DNA from: an uncultured Eubacteriales bacterium | Lineage (GTDB): Bacteria > Bacillota > Clostridia > Lachnospirales > Lachnospiraceae | Reading direction: 5' to 3' | Assembly: GCA_949294665.1 (NCBI GenBank) | Contig: CASFID010000017.1 | Location: 28,471 to 92,470, forward strand | Length of the DNA stretch: 64,000 nt | Part shown: positions 1-9,191 of the stretch, piece by piece | Position numbering within the stretch: the first letter of the stretch is position 1 | Layout of the letters: each line of letters starts with the position of its first letter | Position numbers and translations under genes: made by a program | The notes under the pieces: generated by a model | Told to the model about the DNA's origin: nothing | The model's input: only the letters and a program-made list of their open reading frames with translations | Database searches by the model: none

Positions 1-2
1 AT

Positions 3-983
3 CTGTTTGACGACGACTATATGCGTATGTGCCAGAACAATACAAAATATCTGCTGGATCTGACGGATTATGCGGCAGAGGATGATCTTGAGTCACACAT
101 TATGCCGATCATCCTTGAGAAAGCAAAAGAGTGGGGCGGCGGAACACTGTACTGTATCCCTTATCAGCCGTATACAACAGGTGTGTGGTATGACAAAGAT
201 ATGTGGGAGGCAGCAGGTCTGACAGATGCGGACAAGCCGGAGACATTTGACGATCTCCTTGCAGTTTGCCAGAAACTGAAAGATTCAGGCGTGAATCCTA
301 TGACATGTAACTCTGATACAACGAACCTGCTCTACGGATTCCAGCTTGCAAGATACATCGGACAAGACGCAGTACTTGACTGCTACAATAACTCTGACTG
401 GGCAAATGTTCCGGAAGCAAAACAGGCCGCAGAAGATATCCAGACGTTGTTCGCAGAAGGATATATGTCTCCGAACGCTCCGGCACAGTATCCGGACGGA
501 CAGAACGAGATCGGTTTCGGGGAGAGCTGCATGGTTCTGAATGCATTATGGATCCCGAATGAGATCAACCAGAACACAGGTACAGAAGTTAACTTTGGAT
601 TCTTCCCGTGGCCGTCAGTTGAAGGCGGAGTAGACGGACCGGAGGCCTCCATGGTAGGCGCGCAGTCAATGGGCGTTGTTGCAGACAGTGACATGACAAA
701 AGAGGCGTATGATTTTGCGAAAATGGTTGCAACAGGAGACTATGATCTCCAGATGGCAGAGTCTGTAAGTTCAATCCCGGCTGACACAGCTAACACAGAG
801 TGGCCGGCAGCAATCGCAGAGGCTGAGCCGTACTTTAAAGAAATGACAAAGGCTTATGACTGGGCAGTTGGTCTTGAGACAAATGTAGATATCAAAGTTA
901 TCCTGAATGATAACATTATTAAACTGTGTACATCTGAGATCACACCAGATGAATTTATCAGCAACATGGCCGCAACTAAATAG
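3..983 (+). CDS. Sugar ABC transporter substrate-binding protein (5'-truncated)
   Basis: C-terminal part of an extracellular solute-binding protein of the MalE-like family 1; it captures an oligosaccharide outside the cell for the permeases that follow. The reading frame is open from the first complete codon at position 3, upstream of the first ATG at 21, so the true start and lipoprotein signal lie outside the window. Visible hallmarks are the PYQPYTTGVWYDKDMWEAAG-type strand-helix region, the GESCMVLNALW segment and a helical C-terminus. It is separated from the permease gene by a strong hairpin, an arrangement that keeps binding protein in excess. The substrate cannot be read from sequence. 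Confidence 0.9.
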   Translation: MFDDDYMRMCQNNTKYLLDLTDYAAEDDLESHIMPIILEKAKEWGGGTLYCIPYQPYTTGVWYDKDMWEAAGLTDADKPETFDDLLAVCQKLKDSGVNPMTCNSDTTNLLYGFQLARYIGQDAVLDCYNNSDWANVPEAKQAAEDIQTLFAEGYMSPNAPAQYPDGQNEIGFGESCMVLNALWIPNEINQNTGTEVNFGFFPWPSVEGGVDGPEASMVGAQSMGVVADSDMTKEAYDFAKMVATGDYDLQMAESVSSIPADTANTEWPAAIAEAEPYFKEMTKAYDWAVGLETNVDIKVILNDNIIKLCTSEITPDEFISNMAATK

Positions 984-1003
984 CAGGCTGAATTAAATCA
1001 GGA

Positions 1004-1054
1004 GGGAAGTATGGCGGGAGAGAAAGCGGCTCACCGCCGTATTTCCCTTGTTTT
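1004..1054 (+). terminator. Intercistronic terminator/attenuator after the binding protein gene
   Basis: A 14-bp stem, allowing G-U pairs (GGGAAGTATGGCGG with CCGCCGTATTTCCC), is followed by TTGTTTT. It lies between the binding protein and the first permease, so it probably lets only part of the transcription continue into the permease genes. Confidence 0.75.
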
Positions 1055-1124
1055 ATAGACAGATATAAATCCGAACAGTACAGTTGAAAGTGCTGTCCGG
1101 TACGAGAGAAAGGGGCAGGTAATC

Positions 1125-2030
1125 TTGAAACAAAATAAAAAGATGATCGTGTGTTTCCTCACCCCGGCGCTGATATTCTTTGTCCTAATGTTTCTTTATC
1201 CGATCATCAGGACGATCATTATGAGCTTTTTTAAAGTCGAAGGCGTCAGCGATGCAGTGAGCACATGGAAATTCGTGGGAATATCCAATTACCAGAAACT
1301 GTTTACCACCTCCATATTCCAGATCTCCATGGTCAATATGGGAAAGATATGGCTGATCGGCGGGATCGCCGTTATGGCGATCGCTCTGTTATTTGCAGTT
1401 ATCCTTACAAGCGGCGTAAGACTCAAGTCTTTTTGGCGGGCTGTTATCTATGTGCCTAATATTATAAATGCCGTTGCCATGGCTACGATGTGGATCCAGT
1501 ATGTATTCAATAAGAGGTTCGGTCTTCTTCACAGCATATTTGCGGCTTTGGGACTGGAAGAGCTGGCCGGCATCGACTATATGAACGGATCATGGAAGTT
1601 CTGGTCATTGCTGATCGCGTTCTGTTTCGGATCAGTCGGATACTTTATGTTGATCTATATCAGTGGGATTGAAAGAATCCCGAGAGACTACTATGAAGCG
1701 GCTACTATTGACGGAGCAAATAAACTGAAACAGTTTACATATATTACTCTGCCTCTGATCAAGGGCGTTTTCAAAACATGTATGACATTCTGGACGGTCA
1801 GTGTCGTAGGCTTTTTCGTGTGGTCACAGATGTGGGCTGCACCACAGCCATCTGATATGCAGACGATCACTCCGTTTGTTTATATGTACAACATCGTATT
1901 CGGAACAACAGGAAACGTACAGCGTGACGCAGGTATGGGCGCGGCAGTCGGTATCCTGATGGCAATTGTTGTTATGATCGTATTCTTTATCGTAAATAAA
2001 TGCGTCAAAGATGACGAGCTGGAATTCTAA
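1125..2030 (+). CDS. Sugar ABC transporter permease, MalF/UgpA type
   Basis: Inner-membrane permease of about 301 residues with six predicted membrane segments, starting with a hydrophobic helix near residues 6-30. The cytoplasmic EAA loop that contacts the ATPase is visible as YYEAATIDGANKLKQFTYITLPLIKG around residues 190-215. The start is TTG behind a GGGGCAGG-like ribosome site; no better ATG lies nearby. It is followed after 9 bases by the second permease, forming the usual MalF-MalG pair. No ATPase gene lies in the cluster, which is normal for this family because a shared MsmX-type ATPase is used. Confidence 0.9.
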   Translation: MKQNKKMIVCFLTPALIFFVLMFLYPIIRTIIMSFFKVEGVSDAVSTWKFVGISNYQKLFTTSIFQISMVNMGKIWLIGGIAVMAIALLFAVILTSGVRLKSFWRAVIYVPNIINAVAMATMWIQYVFNKRFGLLHSIFAALGLEELAGIDYMNGSWKFWSLLIAFCFGSVGYFMLIYISGIERIPRDYYEAATIDGANKLKQFTYITLPLIKGVFKTCMTFWTVSVVGFFVWSQMWAAPQPSDMQTITPFVYMYNIVFGTTGNVQRDAGMGAAVGILMAIVVMIVFFIVNKCVKDDELEF

Positions 2031-2039
2031 GGAAGGGGG

Positions 2040-2926
2040 ATGGCGAATATGTTTGGCAAGAAAAAAGAAAAAGAAAATAGAGAGCCGTTTAATCTCCGCA
2101 AAGAGATAAAACTCCTTCCGGGTTATATTCTCGTGGCCCTCTGGGTTGCGTTTACGATCTTCCTTTTAGTCTGGATCGTAGCGGCAAGCTTCTCTACGGC
2201 GCCTGAGATTATGCGCGGTGAAGTATTTAAGTTTGAGTCCGGATTTCATCCGGAGAACTATGTCAATGCGTGGACTGCAAGTAATATATCAGGGTTCTTT
2301 ATGAACTCATTATTATATTCGATTGTTACTATGGTGTGTGTGATCCTCATCAGCGCACCGGCAGCTTATGTGCTTTCTAGATTTACTTTTCTGGGGAACA
2401 GACCGATCAAATCCAGTTTTATCATAGCGATGAGTATCCCTCAGGTTATGGTAGTGCTCCCGCTGTTCTCGCTCGCGACGGCAACGCATCTGACGGGCTC
2501 AAGAATTGTGCTGATACTCCTTTATATTGGTATGCAGGTTCCCTATACGACTACATTCCTGATGACATTCTTTCAGAATCTCTCCAGGACATATGAAGAG
2601 GCGGCGGCCATTGACGGGTGCTCACCGATGATGACATTTTGGAAGATTATGTTTCCGCTGGCTCAGCCGGGTATTATTACGGTAGGAATTTTCAACTTCA
2701 TGAATATCTGGAATGAATACTTCATTTCACTGATCTTCGCTTCCTCCGCGGATACAATGCCTGTCGGTCCGGGACTTAAGAGCGTACTTACATCCATGCA
2801 GTACACAGGAGACTGGGGGGACTGTTTGCGGCTGTGGTTATCGTATTCCTGCCGACACTGGTGCTCTATATCTTCCTGTAAGAGAAGATTATTTCCGGTA
2901 TTACCGGCGGCGGAATTAAAGGATGA
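2040..2926 (+). pseudogene. Sugar ABC transporter permease, MalG type, frameshifted and with an in-frame stop
   Basis: Partner permease of the preceding gene, with membrane helices and an EAA loop (EEAAAIDGCSPMMTFWKIMFPLAQPG). Homology is intact to DWG at about residue 259. After that a run of six G at 2815-2820 is one G short of the expected frame, and the reading continues as unrelated residues to a stop at 2976-2978. In the restored frame the sequence gives GLFAAVVIVFLPTLVLYIFL, then TAA at 2879-2881, then the family-typical tail EKIISGITGGGIKG ending with TGA at 2924-2926. Two independent lesions therefore hit the C-terminus. A start at ATG 2049 is equally possible from the ribosome site spacing. 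The transporter may be dying, or lacks only its last helix. Confidence 0.8.
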
Positions 2927-2948
2927 ACATGTATTATACGGCTTGATT

Positions 2949-2974
2949 GCGGCGGAGCATTTCCGCCGCTTTTT
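2949..2974 (+). terminator. Rho-independent terminator of the MalEFG-like operon
   Basis: A perfect 8-bp stem GCGGCGGA/TCCGCCGC with a short loop is followed by TTTTT. It ends the sugar transporter operon before the DUF5107 gene. Confidence 0.85.
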
Positions 2975-3068
2975 ATGAGATATTATTCATAGTGAAAGAA
3001 AGGGCGATAAACGGGCCCTTCGGAGAAGAAGGAGCCGGAAAATATGGAAATGAAGGGAGAGACGGTGT

Positions 3069-5003
3069 ATGTGCGCACAAAGACCAGAATTGTATTTCAG
3101 CACTAAGAAGATGAGGATCGCTTCGCTTGGAGTGTCGTCTTCGCTTCCCGATCTTTCAGGGGAACATATCCTGCAGAATGATCTGGAGTTCCGGCTGGAC
3201 GAAGAGGACGAGATCTATGAGGGGTATGGGAGATGCCGGAACGCTTATCCCTACAGGCAGTATAATGCTTATGCAAGAGAATTGGAAGTAAGTGAGGTAA
3301 AGATCGCTGTCCTGGAAAACACATATGTGAAAGCAGTCTTTCTCCCGGAATATGGCGGGAGATTGTGGGAACTGTGGGATAAAGAAAGGGGAACGAATAT
3401 CCTTTATACAAATGATGTGCTGAGATTCAGTAATCTGGCTGTGAGAAACGCCTGGTTCAGCGGTGGTGTGGAATGGAATATCGGCGTTATCGGACATACG
3501 CCTCTTACGACAGAGCCGCTGTATACGGCGAAACTGACAGACGACAAGGGGAATCCGGTGCTCCGCATGTACGAGTATGAGCGGATACGCGGAGTAGTGT
3601 ATCAGATGGATTTCTGGCTGGAAGATGAGAACCGTCTGTACTGTCGTATGCGGATCGTAAACGGAAGCGGCGAGGTGATCCCCATGTACTGGTGGAGCAA
3701 CATGGCGGTACCTGAATATGAAGACGGGCAGATCCTGGTGCCCGCTGATAGTGCGTTTACCTATAAAGACGGCGTAGTGATGAAGACGGAGATTCCATTC
3801 GTAAACGGGACAGATGTGACGAAATATAAGAACATCCCGAGATCCGTCGATTACTTCTTTGATATCCCGGAAGAGATGCCGAAATTCATCGCCAATATCA
3901 ACGGAGACGGGTATGGACTTCTGCAGGTGTCTACAAAACGGCTCCGCAGCAGAAAGCTCTTTTCCTGGGGAAAATGCAATGCCTCGAATCACTGGCAGGA
4001 GTTCCTGACAGATCAGGCGGGCAGATATGTGGAGATACAGGCGGGACTTGCAAAGACGCAGTATGGATGTCTCCCGATGGCGCCACATACTGCATGGGAG
4101 TGGATAGAAAGTTACGGACCGGTGCAGATCCCTCCGGAGATGACGGATCAGTCCGGCACGGAGAAAACCGTATGGCTTGCCGGGAAACTGAAGGAAGAAA
4201 AAGTACCGGAAAGCCTGGAAATGCGCAGAGTCGCAACAAAGAGTATGGCAAAGCGCCCTGCGGAAGTGATCGGTCATGGAAGTGGATTCGGCGCGATGCG
4301 TCCATACACAAAAGGAACGGAACATCTTGCATTTGAGATAAGAGAGCCGGGGCTCCTTAGATGGAAAGAATTTCTTGAGACCGGCAGACTTGAGAGAAAA
4401 GAACCTCTGGAAAGACCGGACGAATTCTGTGTGGACCGGGAGAATTATCATCTGCTGGAGCAGGCCGTACAAAATGCAGAGTCCGGAAACTGGTATGCAT
4501 GGTATCTTCTTGGTATCGGATATTATATAGAAGACAGATGGATGGACGCATGCAGAGCATTTGAAAAGTCATGGGAACTCGATGAAAATCCATGGGCCGC
4601 TCACGGCATGGCATCCGCCTGCCTGATGCGGCAGGACAAGAATCAGGCCGCCCGGTGGATCGCCAGGGGAATCCCGATGAAAAAGGAGGACGTATCTTAT
4701 CTGAAAGAGGGCCTGAGACTGCTGCTTCAATGCGGTTCATATGACCTGCTCAGAAAGAGTTATGAAGAACTGGATGGAGGTATGCAGAGCGTCGGAAAAC
4801 TGAAATTCTTCTATATCAGCGCCCTGCATGCGCTGGGGGAAGATGAAAAGGCGTACGAGCTCCTGGAAGAAGACGGGGGACTGGAGGTGGAGGATATCCG
4901 GGAGGGAGAGGATTCCATCGCGCAGCTCTGGATGGAGCTTGACCGGTCTGTAACGGGAGAAAAGAGAGAAATCCCCTATCGCTATGATTTTAAGGCATAT
5001 TAG
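3069..5003 (+). CDS. DUF5107 domain protein with C-terminal TPR-like repeats
   Basis: A cytoplasmic protein of about 644 residues. Residues 75-340 match the DUF5107 carbohydrate-associated fold (FLPEYGGRLWELWDKERGTNILY, NAWFSGGVEWNIGVIGH, MYWWSNMAVPE). Residues 450-600 are helical pairs like tetratricopeptide repeats. Such genes usually sit beside sugar uptake or glycosidase genes, as here, and probably handle a sugar-derived substrate; no reaction is established. The start is uncertain. ATG 3069 has an AAGGGAG site, but an ATG at 3044 with AAGGAG opens another frame coding VYVRTKTRIVFQ, which resembles the family N-terminus and then meets a stop at 3104. An extra base near 3098-3110 would join the two. 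Confidence 0.75.
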   Translation: MCAQRPELYFSTKKMRIASLGVSSSLPDLSGEHILQNDLEFRLDEEDEIYEGYGRCRNAYPYRQYNAYARELEVSEVKIAVLENTYVKAVFLPEYGGRLWELWDKERGTNILYTNDVLRFSNLAVRNAWFSGGVEWNIGVIGHTPLTTEPLYTAKLTDDKGNPVLRMYEYERIRGVVYQMDFWLEDENRLYCRMRIVNGSGEVIPMYWWSNMAVPEYEDGQILVPADSAFTYKDGVVMKTEIPFVNGTDVTKYKNIPRSVDYFFDIPEEMPKFIANINGDGYGLLQVSTKRLRSRKLFSWGKCNASNHWQEFLTDQAGRYVEIQAGLAKTQYGCLPMAPHTAWEWIESYGPVQIPPEMTDQSGTEKTVWLAGKLKEEKVPESLEMRRVATKSMAKRPAEVIGHGSGFGAMRPYTKGTEHLAFEIREPGLLRWKEFLETGRLERKEPLERPDEFCVDRENYHLLEQAVQNAESGNWYAWYLLGIGYYIEDRWMDACRAFEKSWELDENPWAAHGMASACLMRQDKNQAARWIARGIPMKKEDVSYLKEGLRLLLQCGSYDLLRKSYEELDGGMQSVGKLKFFYISALHALGEDEKAYELLEEDGGLEVEDIREGEDSIAQLWMELDRSVTGEKREIPYRYDFKAY

Positions 5004-5075
5004 ACTTATCGACTTATCCCCCTTTTTATGCTATGATAGTACAGTCATTATCACAGTATAGAAAGGGGTATTTTC

Positions 5076-7832
5076 ATGGAAAATACGTCTGTAAATAGAG
5101 AGAAAGATACCGGAGGAAAGCTGCCGGGGCATATCAATATCGGTCTTGTAGCCCATGTCGACGCCGGGAAAACAACATTGTCGGAGGGGATGCTTTATTT
5201 AAGCGGAAGTATCCGGGATATGGGGCGTGTGGACCACGGCGATGCATTCCTGGATACGTACGAGATGGAACGGGAACGGGGGATCACGATCTTTTCCAAG
5301 CAGGCGGTCCTTACGTGGAAAGATCTTGAGATCACGCTTCTGGATACGCCGGGACATGTGGACTTCTCCGCAGAGATGGAGAGAGTGCTGCAGGTGCTGG
5401 ATTATGCAGTGCTCGTGGTGAGCGGAGCCGACGGCGTCCAGGGACATACGGTGACGCTGTGGAGATTACTGAAGCGGTATCATGTCCCGGTGTTTCTTTT
5501 CATTAATAAAATGGACCGGGAGGGAACGGACCGGGAAAGGCTGATGGCAGAACTCAGAGAGCGGCTGGATGAGGGGTGCGTGGATATCGAGGCGCTCGGC
5601 ATCAGAGCCGGGGGCCGGAAAAACGGACCTGGCGGAGGCGATATGGTTTCGGAACGTCTCGAGGATCTGGCAGTGTGCGACGAGAGGATGCTCTCAGAAT
5701 ACCTGGATTCGGGAACAGTGAGCACAGAGTCGGTAAGACGCGCTGTGGCAGAGCGAAAGGTCTTCCCGTGCTGGTTTGGCTCGGCGCTTCGGGCGGAAGG
5801 GCTGGAGGAATTTTTGGACGGGATCAGAGAGTATTGTATCTGTCCTGCCTATCCGGCTGCATTTGGAGCCAAGGTATATAAGATCGCGCGGGATCCGCAG
5901 GGAAACCGGCTGACTTATCTTAAGGTGACCGGAGGCAGGCTTCTGGTGAAAGAGATGCTGCCGGACACAGAAGGAAAAGTGAACCAGATCCGCATTTATT
6001 CCGGTGAGAAGTACGAACTGGTGCAAAGCGCGGATGCGGGGACAGTGTGTGCGGTCACCGGACTTGAGGGGACCTGTCCGGGGCAGGGGATCGGAGCGGA
6101 GAAAGATTCGGACATTCCGGTCCTTGAGCCGGTGCTTACATACCGCGTCGAACTGCCGGAAGGGTGCGACGTTCATAAGATGCTGGAACATCTTCGGCAG
6201 CTTGAAGAGGAAGAGCCGGAACTGCATATCGTCTGGATCGCGGAGACGAAGGAAATCCATATCCAGCTTATGGGAGACGTTCAGATAGAAGTGCTGCAGA
6301 GGATGGTAAAAGAGCGTTTCGGCGTACTGATAGAATTTGGCGAGGGAAATATCGTTTATAAAGAGACGATAGAAGATACAGTTGAAGGAGTCGGGCATTT
6401 TGAACCGCTGCGCCATTATGCCGAGGTGCATCTTATGCTTGAACCCGGCGAACGGGGCTCGGGCATGCAGTTCGCTTCGGAGTGCAGCGAGGACATACTT
6501 GACCGGAACTGGCAGAGACTCGTGCTTACTCATCTGGAAGAAAAAGAGCATAGAGGCGTTCTGACAGGTTCCGCACTCACGGATGTAAAGATCACGCTAA
6601 TGTCCGGGCGCGCTCATCAGAAGCATACAGAGGGCGGGGACTTCCGGCAGGCCACATACCGCGCAGTCCGTCAGGGACTGAGAAAAGCGAGGAGCATACT
6701 GCTGGAGCCGTACTATGAATTCCGGATGGAGCTGCCTTTGGAAAATGTCGGGCGCGCGATGACCGACATCCAGAGGATGAGCGGAAGTTTTGAGGGGCCG
6801 GAGACAGAGGGAGACTCTGCAGTCCTCACCGGACGGGCGCCTGTGTCCGAGATGCGGGGGTATCAGAAAGAATTTGCCGCATATACAGGCGGATTTGGAA
6901 GACTGTTCTGTACTCTGCAGGGATATGACGTCTGTCACGACGCCGGGGATGTGATTTCAAGGATCGGCTATGATCCTGACAGTGATGTGGAAAATACAGC
7001 AGATTCTGTATTTTGTGCGCATGGAGCCGGATTTATCGTGCCGTGGTATCAGGTGGAAGAACATATGCATCTGGAGAGTTCTTTATCTGACGGCAGATCT
7101 TCTGATGAAATACCTGTTCCGCACGTTCCGGTACGACCGGCGTCAGGGACCATCGAACTGACACAGGAAGAACTGGACGCCATCTATGTGCGCACGCCGG
7201 ATCCTGTGAGACGGAATACGGGCAGTACGCCGGTCACAGTCGGTTTCCGGCAGGAGACGTCGGAGCAGGCGGGGAAATATAGCGGACAGAACAGAAAAGA
7301 CGACAGAGAAGAGTATCTTCTCGTAGACGGCTATAATATCATCTTCTCCTGGGACGAACTCAGAGAACTCTCAGAGACCGATCTGGCGGCAGCGAGAGGA
7401 AAGCTGGCGGATATCCTGTGTAACTATCAGGGGTATCGCAAGTGTACCCTGATCCTTGTATTTGACGCTTACAAGGTAGAAGGAAGCCCCGGGGAGATCG
7501 CGAGATATCACAATATCCATATCGTCTACACGAAGGAGGCCGAGACTGCAGATCAGTATATAGAAAAAACAGTGAGGAAGATCGCCCGACGTCACAGTGT
7601 CACTGTGGCGACGTCCGATGCGCTGGAGCAGGTCATCATCCTCGGGCAGGGGGCGCGCCGGATGTCTGCGGACGGGCTGAGAGAAGAGGTGGAGCTTGCT
7701 CTGCGGGAGATACGGGGCGAACATCTGAGCAGGGAGGGCGCTCTTCGGACTTATCTTTTTGACGGCCTTGAGGAAGACCAGGCAAGAGAGATGGAGCGTA
7801 TAAGACTGGGAAAGCAAAACTGGCATGTATAA
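5076..7832 (+). CDS. TetM/EF-G-like translational GTPase fused to a YacP/Rae1-like NYN nuclease domain
   Basis: A 918-residue fusion. Residues 18-250 are a translational GTPase with G1 AHVDAGKT (26-33), G2 RGITI (68-72), G3 DTPGH (90-94) and G4 NKMD (144-147). EF-G domains II to V follow to about residue 650, resembling the ribosomal-protection family (domain IV near MSGRAHQKHTEGGDFRQAT). After a linker, residues 746-890 form an NYN/PIN-like domain of the YacP family with acidic positions D751 (VDGYN), D797 (VFDAYK), D826 (TADQYIE) and D848 (ATSDALEQ). Bacillus YacP is Rae1, an endonuclease that cuts mRNA in the ribosomal A site. The fusion suggests a factor that enters the A site and cleaves mRNA there. 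A tetracycline resistance role is not demonstrated. It is monocistronic, with an AAAGGGG ribosome site. Confidence 0.85.
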   Translation: MENTSVNREKDTGGKLPGHINIGLVAHVDAGKTTLSEGMLYLSGSIRDMGRVDHGDAFLDTYEMERERGITIFSKQAVLTWKDLEITLLDTPGHVDFSAEMERVLQVLDYAVLVVSGADGVQGHTVTLWRLLKRYHVPVFLFINKMDREGTDRERLMAELRERLDEGCVDIEALGIRAGGRKNGPGGGDMVSERLEDLAVCDERMLSEYLDSGTVSTESVRRAVAERKVFPCWFGSALRAEGLEEFLDGIREYCICPAYPAAFGAKVYKIARDPQGNRLTYLKVTGGRLLVKEMLPDTEGKVNQIRIYSGEKYELVQSADAGTVCAVTGLEGTCPGQGIGAEKDSDIPVLEPVLTYRVELPEGCDVHKMLEHLRQLEEEEPELHIVWIAETKEIHIQLMGDVQIEVLQRMVKERFGVLIEFGEGNIVYKETIEDTVEGVGHFEPLRHYAEVHLMLEPGERGSGMQFASECSEDILDRNWQRLVLTHLEEKEHRGVLTGSALTDVKITLMSGRAHQKHTEGGDFRQATYRAVRQGLRKARSILLEPYYEFRMELPLENVGRAMTDIQRMSGSFEGPETEGDSAVLTGRAPVSEMRGYQKEFAAYTGGFGRLFCTLQGYDVCHDAGDVISRIGYDPDSDVENTADSVFCAHGAGFIVPWYQVEEHMHLESSLSDGRSSDEIPVPHVPVRPASGTIELTQEELDAIYVRTPDPVRRNTGSTPVTVGFRQETSEQAGKYSGQNRKDDREEYLLVDGYNIIFSWDELRELSETDLAAARGKLADILCNYQGYRKCTLILVFDAYKVEGSPGEIARYHNIHIVYTKEAETADQYIEKTVRKIARRHSVTVATSDALEQVIILGQGARRMSADGLREEVELALREIRGEHLSREGALRTYLFDGLEEDQAREMERIRLGKQNWHV

Positions 7833-7913
7833 AAAAGATAGAACTGGACGTTTTAAAGTAACCAGTTGAGTGCTAATATACCTGTAATGAATACAGGGAA
7901 AGAGGTACTTACT

Positions 7914-8528
7914 ATGGAAAGACGAAATGAAACACTCATAAAGATCGCACAGACAGCGCTGCTGGCAGCTCTGTGTTTTGTATCATTTACATTTTTGCAG
8001 ATCAAAATACCGATGCCGGGCGGCGGAGCCACATCGTTCCATGTGGGCAATGCATTCTGCGTGCTGGCTGCTCTCATACTGGGAGGATGGTACGGAGGTC
8101 TTGCCGGAGCGATCGGTATGGGCCTTGCCGACGTCCTGGATCCGGTCTATATTACCGGAGCGCCCAAGACGTTTGTGCTCAAGCTGTGTATCGGACTGAT
8201 CGTGGGACTTGTGGCGCACCGGATCGCGAAGATTAATGAGAGTCAGGACAAGAAATATGTGTTCCGCTGGAGCGTGATCGCGTCTGTGGCGGGACTTGGA
8301 TTCAATGTGGTGGCAGATCCTCTGGCAGGGTTTTTCTATGATCAGTATATACTCGGCCAGCCGCAGCAGATGGCGGAACTGCTTGCCAAATGGAGTACGG
8401 CGACGACATTTGTGAACGCGGCTATATCGGTGGTCCTGGCGGGAGTCCTGTATAATGCGCTCAGACCGGTTCTTATGAAGACGGGGATGATCCATCCGGT
8501 AAAGGCGAAAAAATTACAAAGTTTTTAA
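7914..8528 (+). CDS. ECF transporter S-component, substrate unknown
   Basis: An integral membrane substrate-binding (S) component of an energy-coupling-factor vitamin transporter, about 204 residues with five to six hydrophobic helices. The N-terminal AALCFVSFTFLQIKIPMPGGGATSFHVGNAF region and the GGWYGGLAGAIGMGLADVLDP motif are typical of the S-component fold that docks on EcfT. ATG 7914 was chosen over an in-frame TTG at 7866 because GGGAAAGAGG lies just upstream. No EcfA or EcfT gene is nearby, so it should share the cell's common module. A small 6-bp hairpin (7881-7897) sits before the ribosome site, but I do not recognise a riboswitch. Confidence 0.85.
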   Translation: MERRNETLIKIAQTALLAALCFVSFTFLQIKIPMPGGGATSFHVGNAFCVLAALILGGWYGGLAGAIGMGLADVLDPVYITGAPKTFVLKLCIGLIVGLVAHRIAKINESQDKKYVFRWSVIASVAGLGFNVVADPLAGFFYDQYILGQPQQMAELLAKWSTATTFVNAAISVVLAGVLYNALRPVLMKTGMIHPVKAKKLQSF

Positions 8529-8576
8529 TGATTTTTCTCTCATTCAATGGTATTATTATTGCAGTACCGTAATAGG

Positions 8577-8582
8577 TATAAT
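8577..8582 (+). promoter_or_regulatory. Candidate -10 element before the zinc-ribbon protein gene
   Basis: A consensus TATAAT hexamer lies 27 bases before the start codon at 8609. The -35 region is poor, so this is a weak call. Confidence 0.35.
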
Positions 8583-8608
8583 ACGATTATGAGAGTGAGG
8601 TATGACAA

Positions 8609-9166
8609 ATGAATTGCGTGAATTGCTATCAGGAAATTCCAGATGGATCAAAATTCTGTCCGCACTGTGGAGCACAGCAGCCGGAGACAACAGGGACGGA
8701 TCCTGTGAATACACAGCCGGATACGGCAGGACAGCCGGGAGCAGAGGCACAGACAGGAACAACAGAGACGTCCTCACAGCCTGGTGCTCAGACTGTGGGA
8801 GCACAGTATCAGAATCAGTATCAGAGTGATCCGTATCAGAACGGACAGTATCAGAATGCTTCTTATCAGACTCCTCCGGTATATCAGTCGACTTATGAGC
8901 CGGCGCCGCAGGTTAACTGGGTTCCTTATCTGGTACTTTCTATTATCTCTACGGTATGTTGTTGTGTACCGTTTGGTATCGTTGCGATCGTCTATGCCGC
9001 GAAGATCAACAGTTCCGTATCGGCAGGAAATATCGAAGAGGCGCAGAGAGCGGCCAAGACTTCAAAGATATGGATCATCGCTGCATTTGCATCAGGTTTC
9101 ATCGTGCTGGTGCTCTACCTCCTGTTCTTTCTGGTGATCGGAGATACCGGGTATTATTATTACTAA
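8609..9166 (+). CDS. Zinc-ribbon and CD225/dispanin-type membrane protein
   Basis: A protein of 185 residues. Residues 1-25 form a short zinc ribbon with two CxxC knuckles (CVNC and CPHC). Residues 30-100 are a low-complexity Q/S/T/P/Y linker with repeated YQN and YQS units. The C-terminus carries two membrane helices and the CD225/dispanin signature (NWVPYLVLSIISTVCCCVPFG, then AAKINSSVSAGNIEEAQRAAKTSKIW). Proteins of this pattern are common in Clostridia; their function is unknown. The DUF2752 gene follows 25 bases later and is probably co-transcribed. Confidence 0.85.
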   Translation: MNCVNCYQEIPDGSKFCPHCGAQQPETTGTDPVNTQPDTAGQPGAEAQTGTTETSSQPGAQTVGAQYQNQYQSDPYQNGQYQNASYQTPPVYQSTYEPAPQVNWVPYLVLSIISTVCCCVPFGIVAIVYAAKINSSVSAGNIEEAQRAAKTSKIWIIAAFASGFIVLVLYLLFFLVIGDTGYYYY

Positions 9167-9191
9167 GATAGAGAGGAACTGAGACGTTACT

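Noticed and set aside
3156-4472. Long open frame on the minus strand (438 codons) opposite the DUF5107 gene
   Set aside because: It lies entirely opposite a gene with clear family motifs, has no ribosome site, and its translation is rich in His/Arg/Phe in the way antisense frames of such genes are.
5076-7832. Tetracycline resistance gene
   Set aside because: Similarity to TetM is at family level only, and the fused nuclease domain points to another role; resistance cannot be claimed from sequence.
7833-7913. Vitamin riboswitch before the ECF S-component
   Set aside because: Eighty bases with one 6-bp hairpin; no known aptamer consensus recognised.
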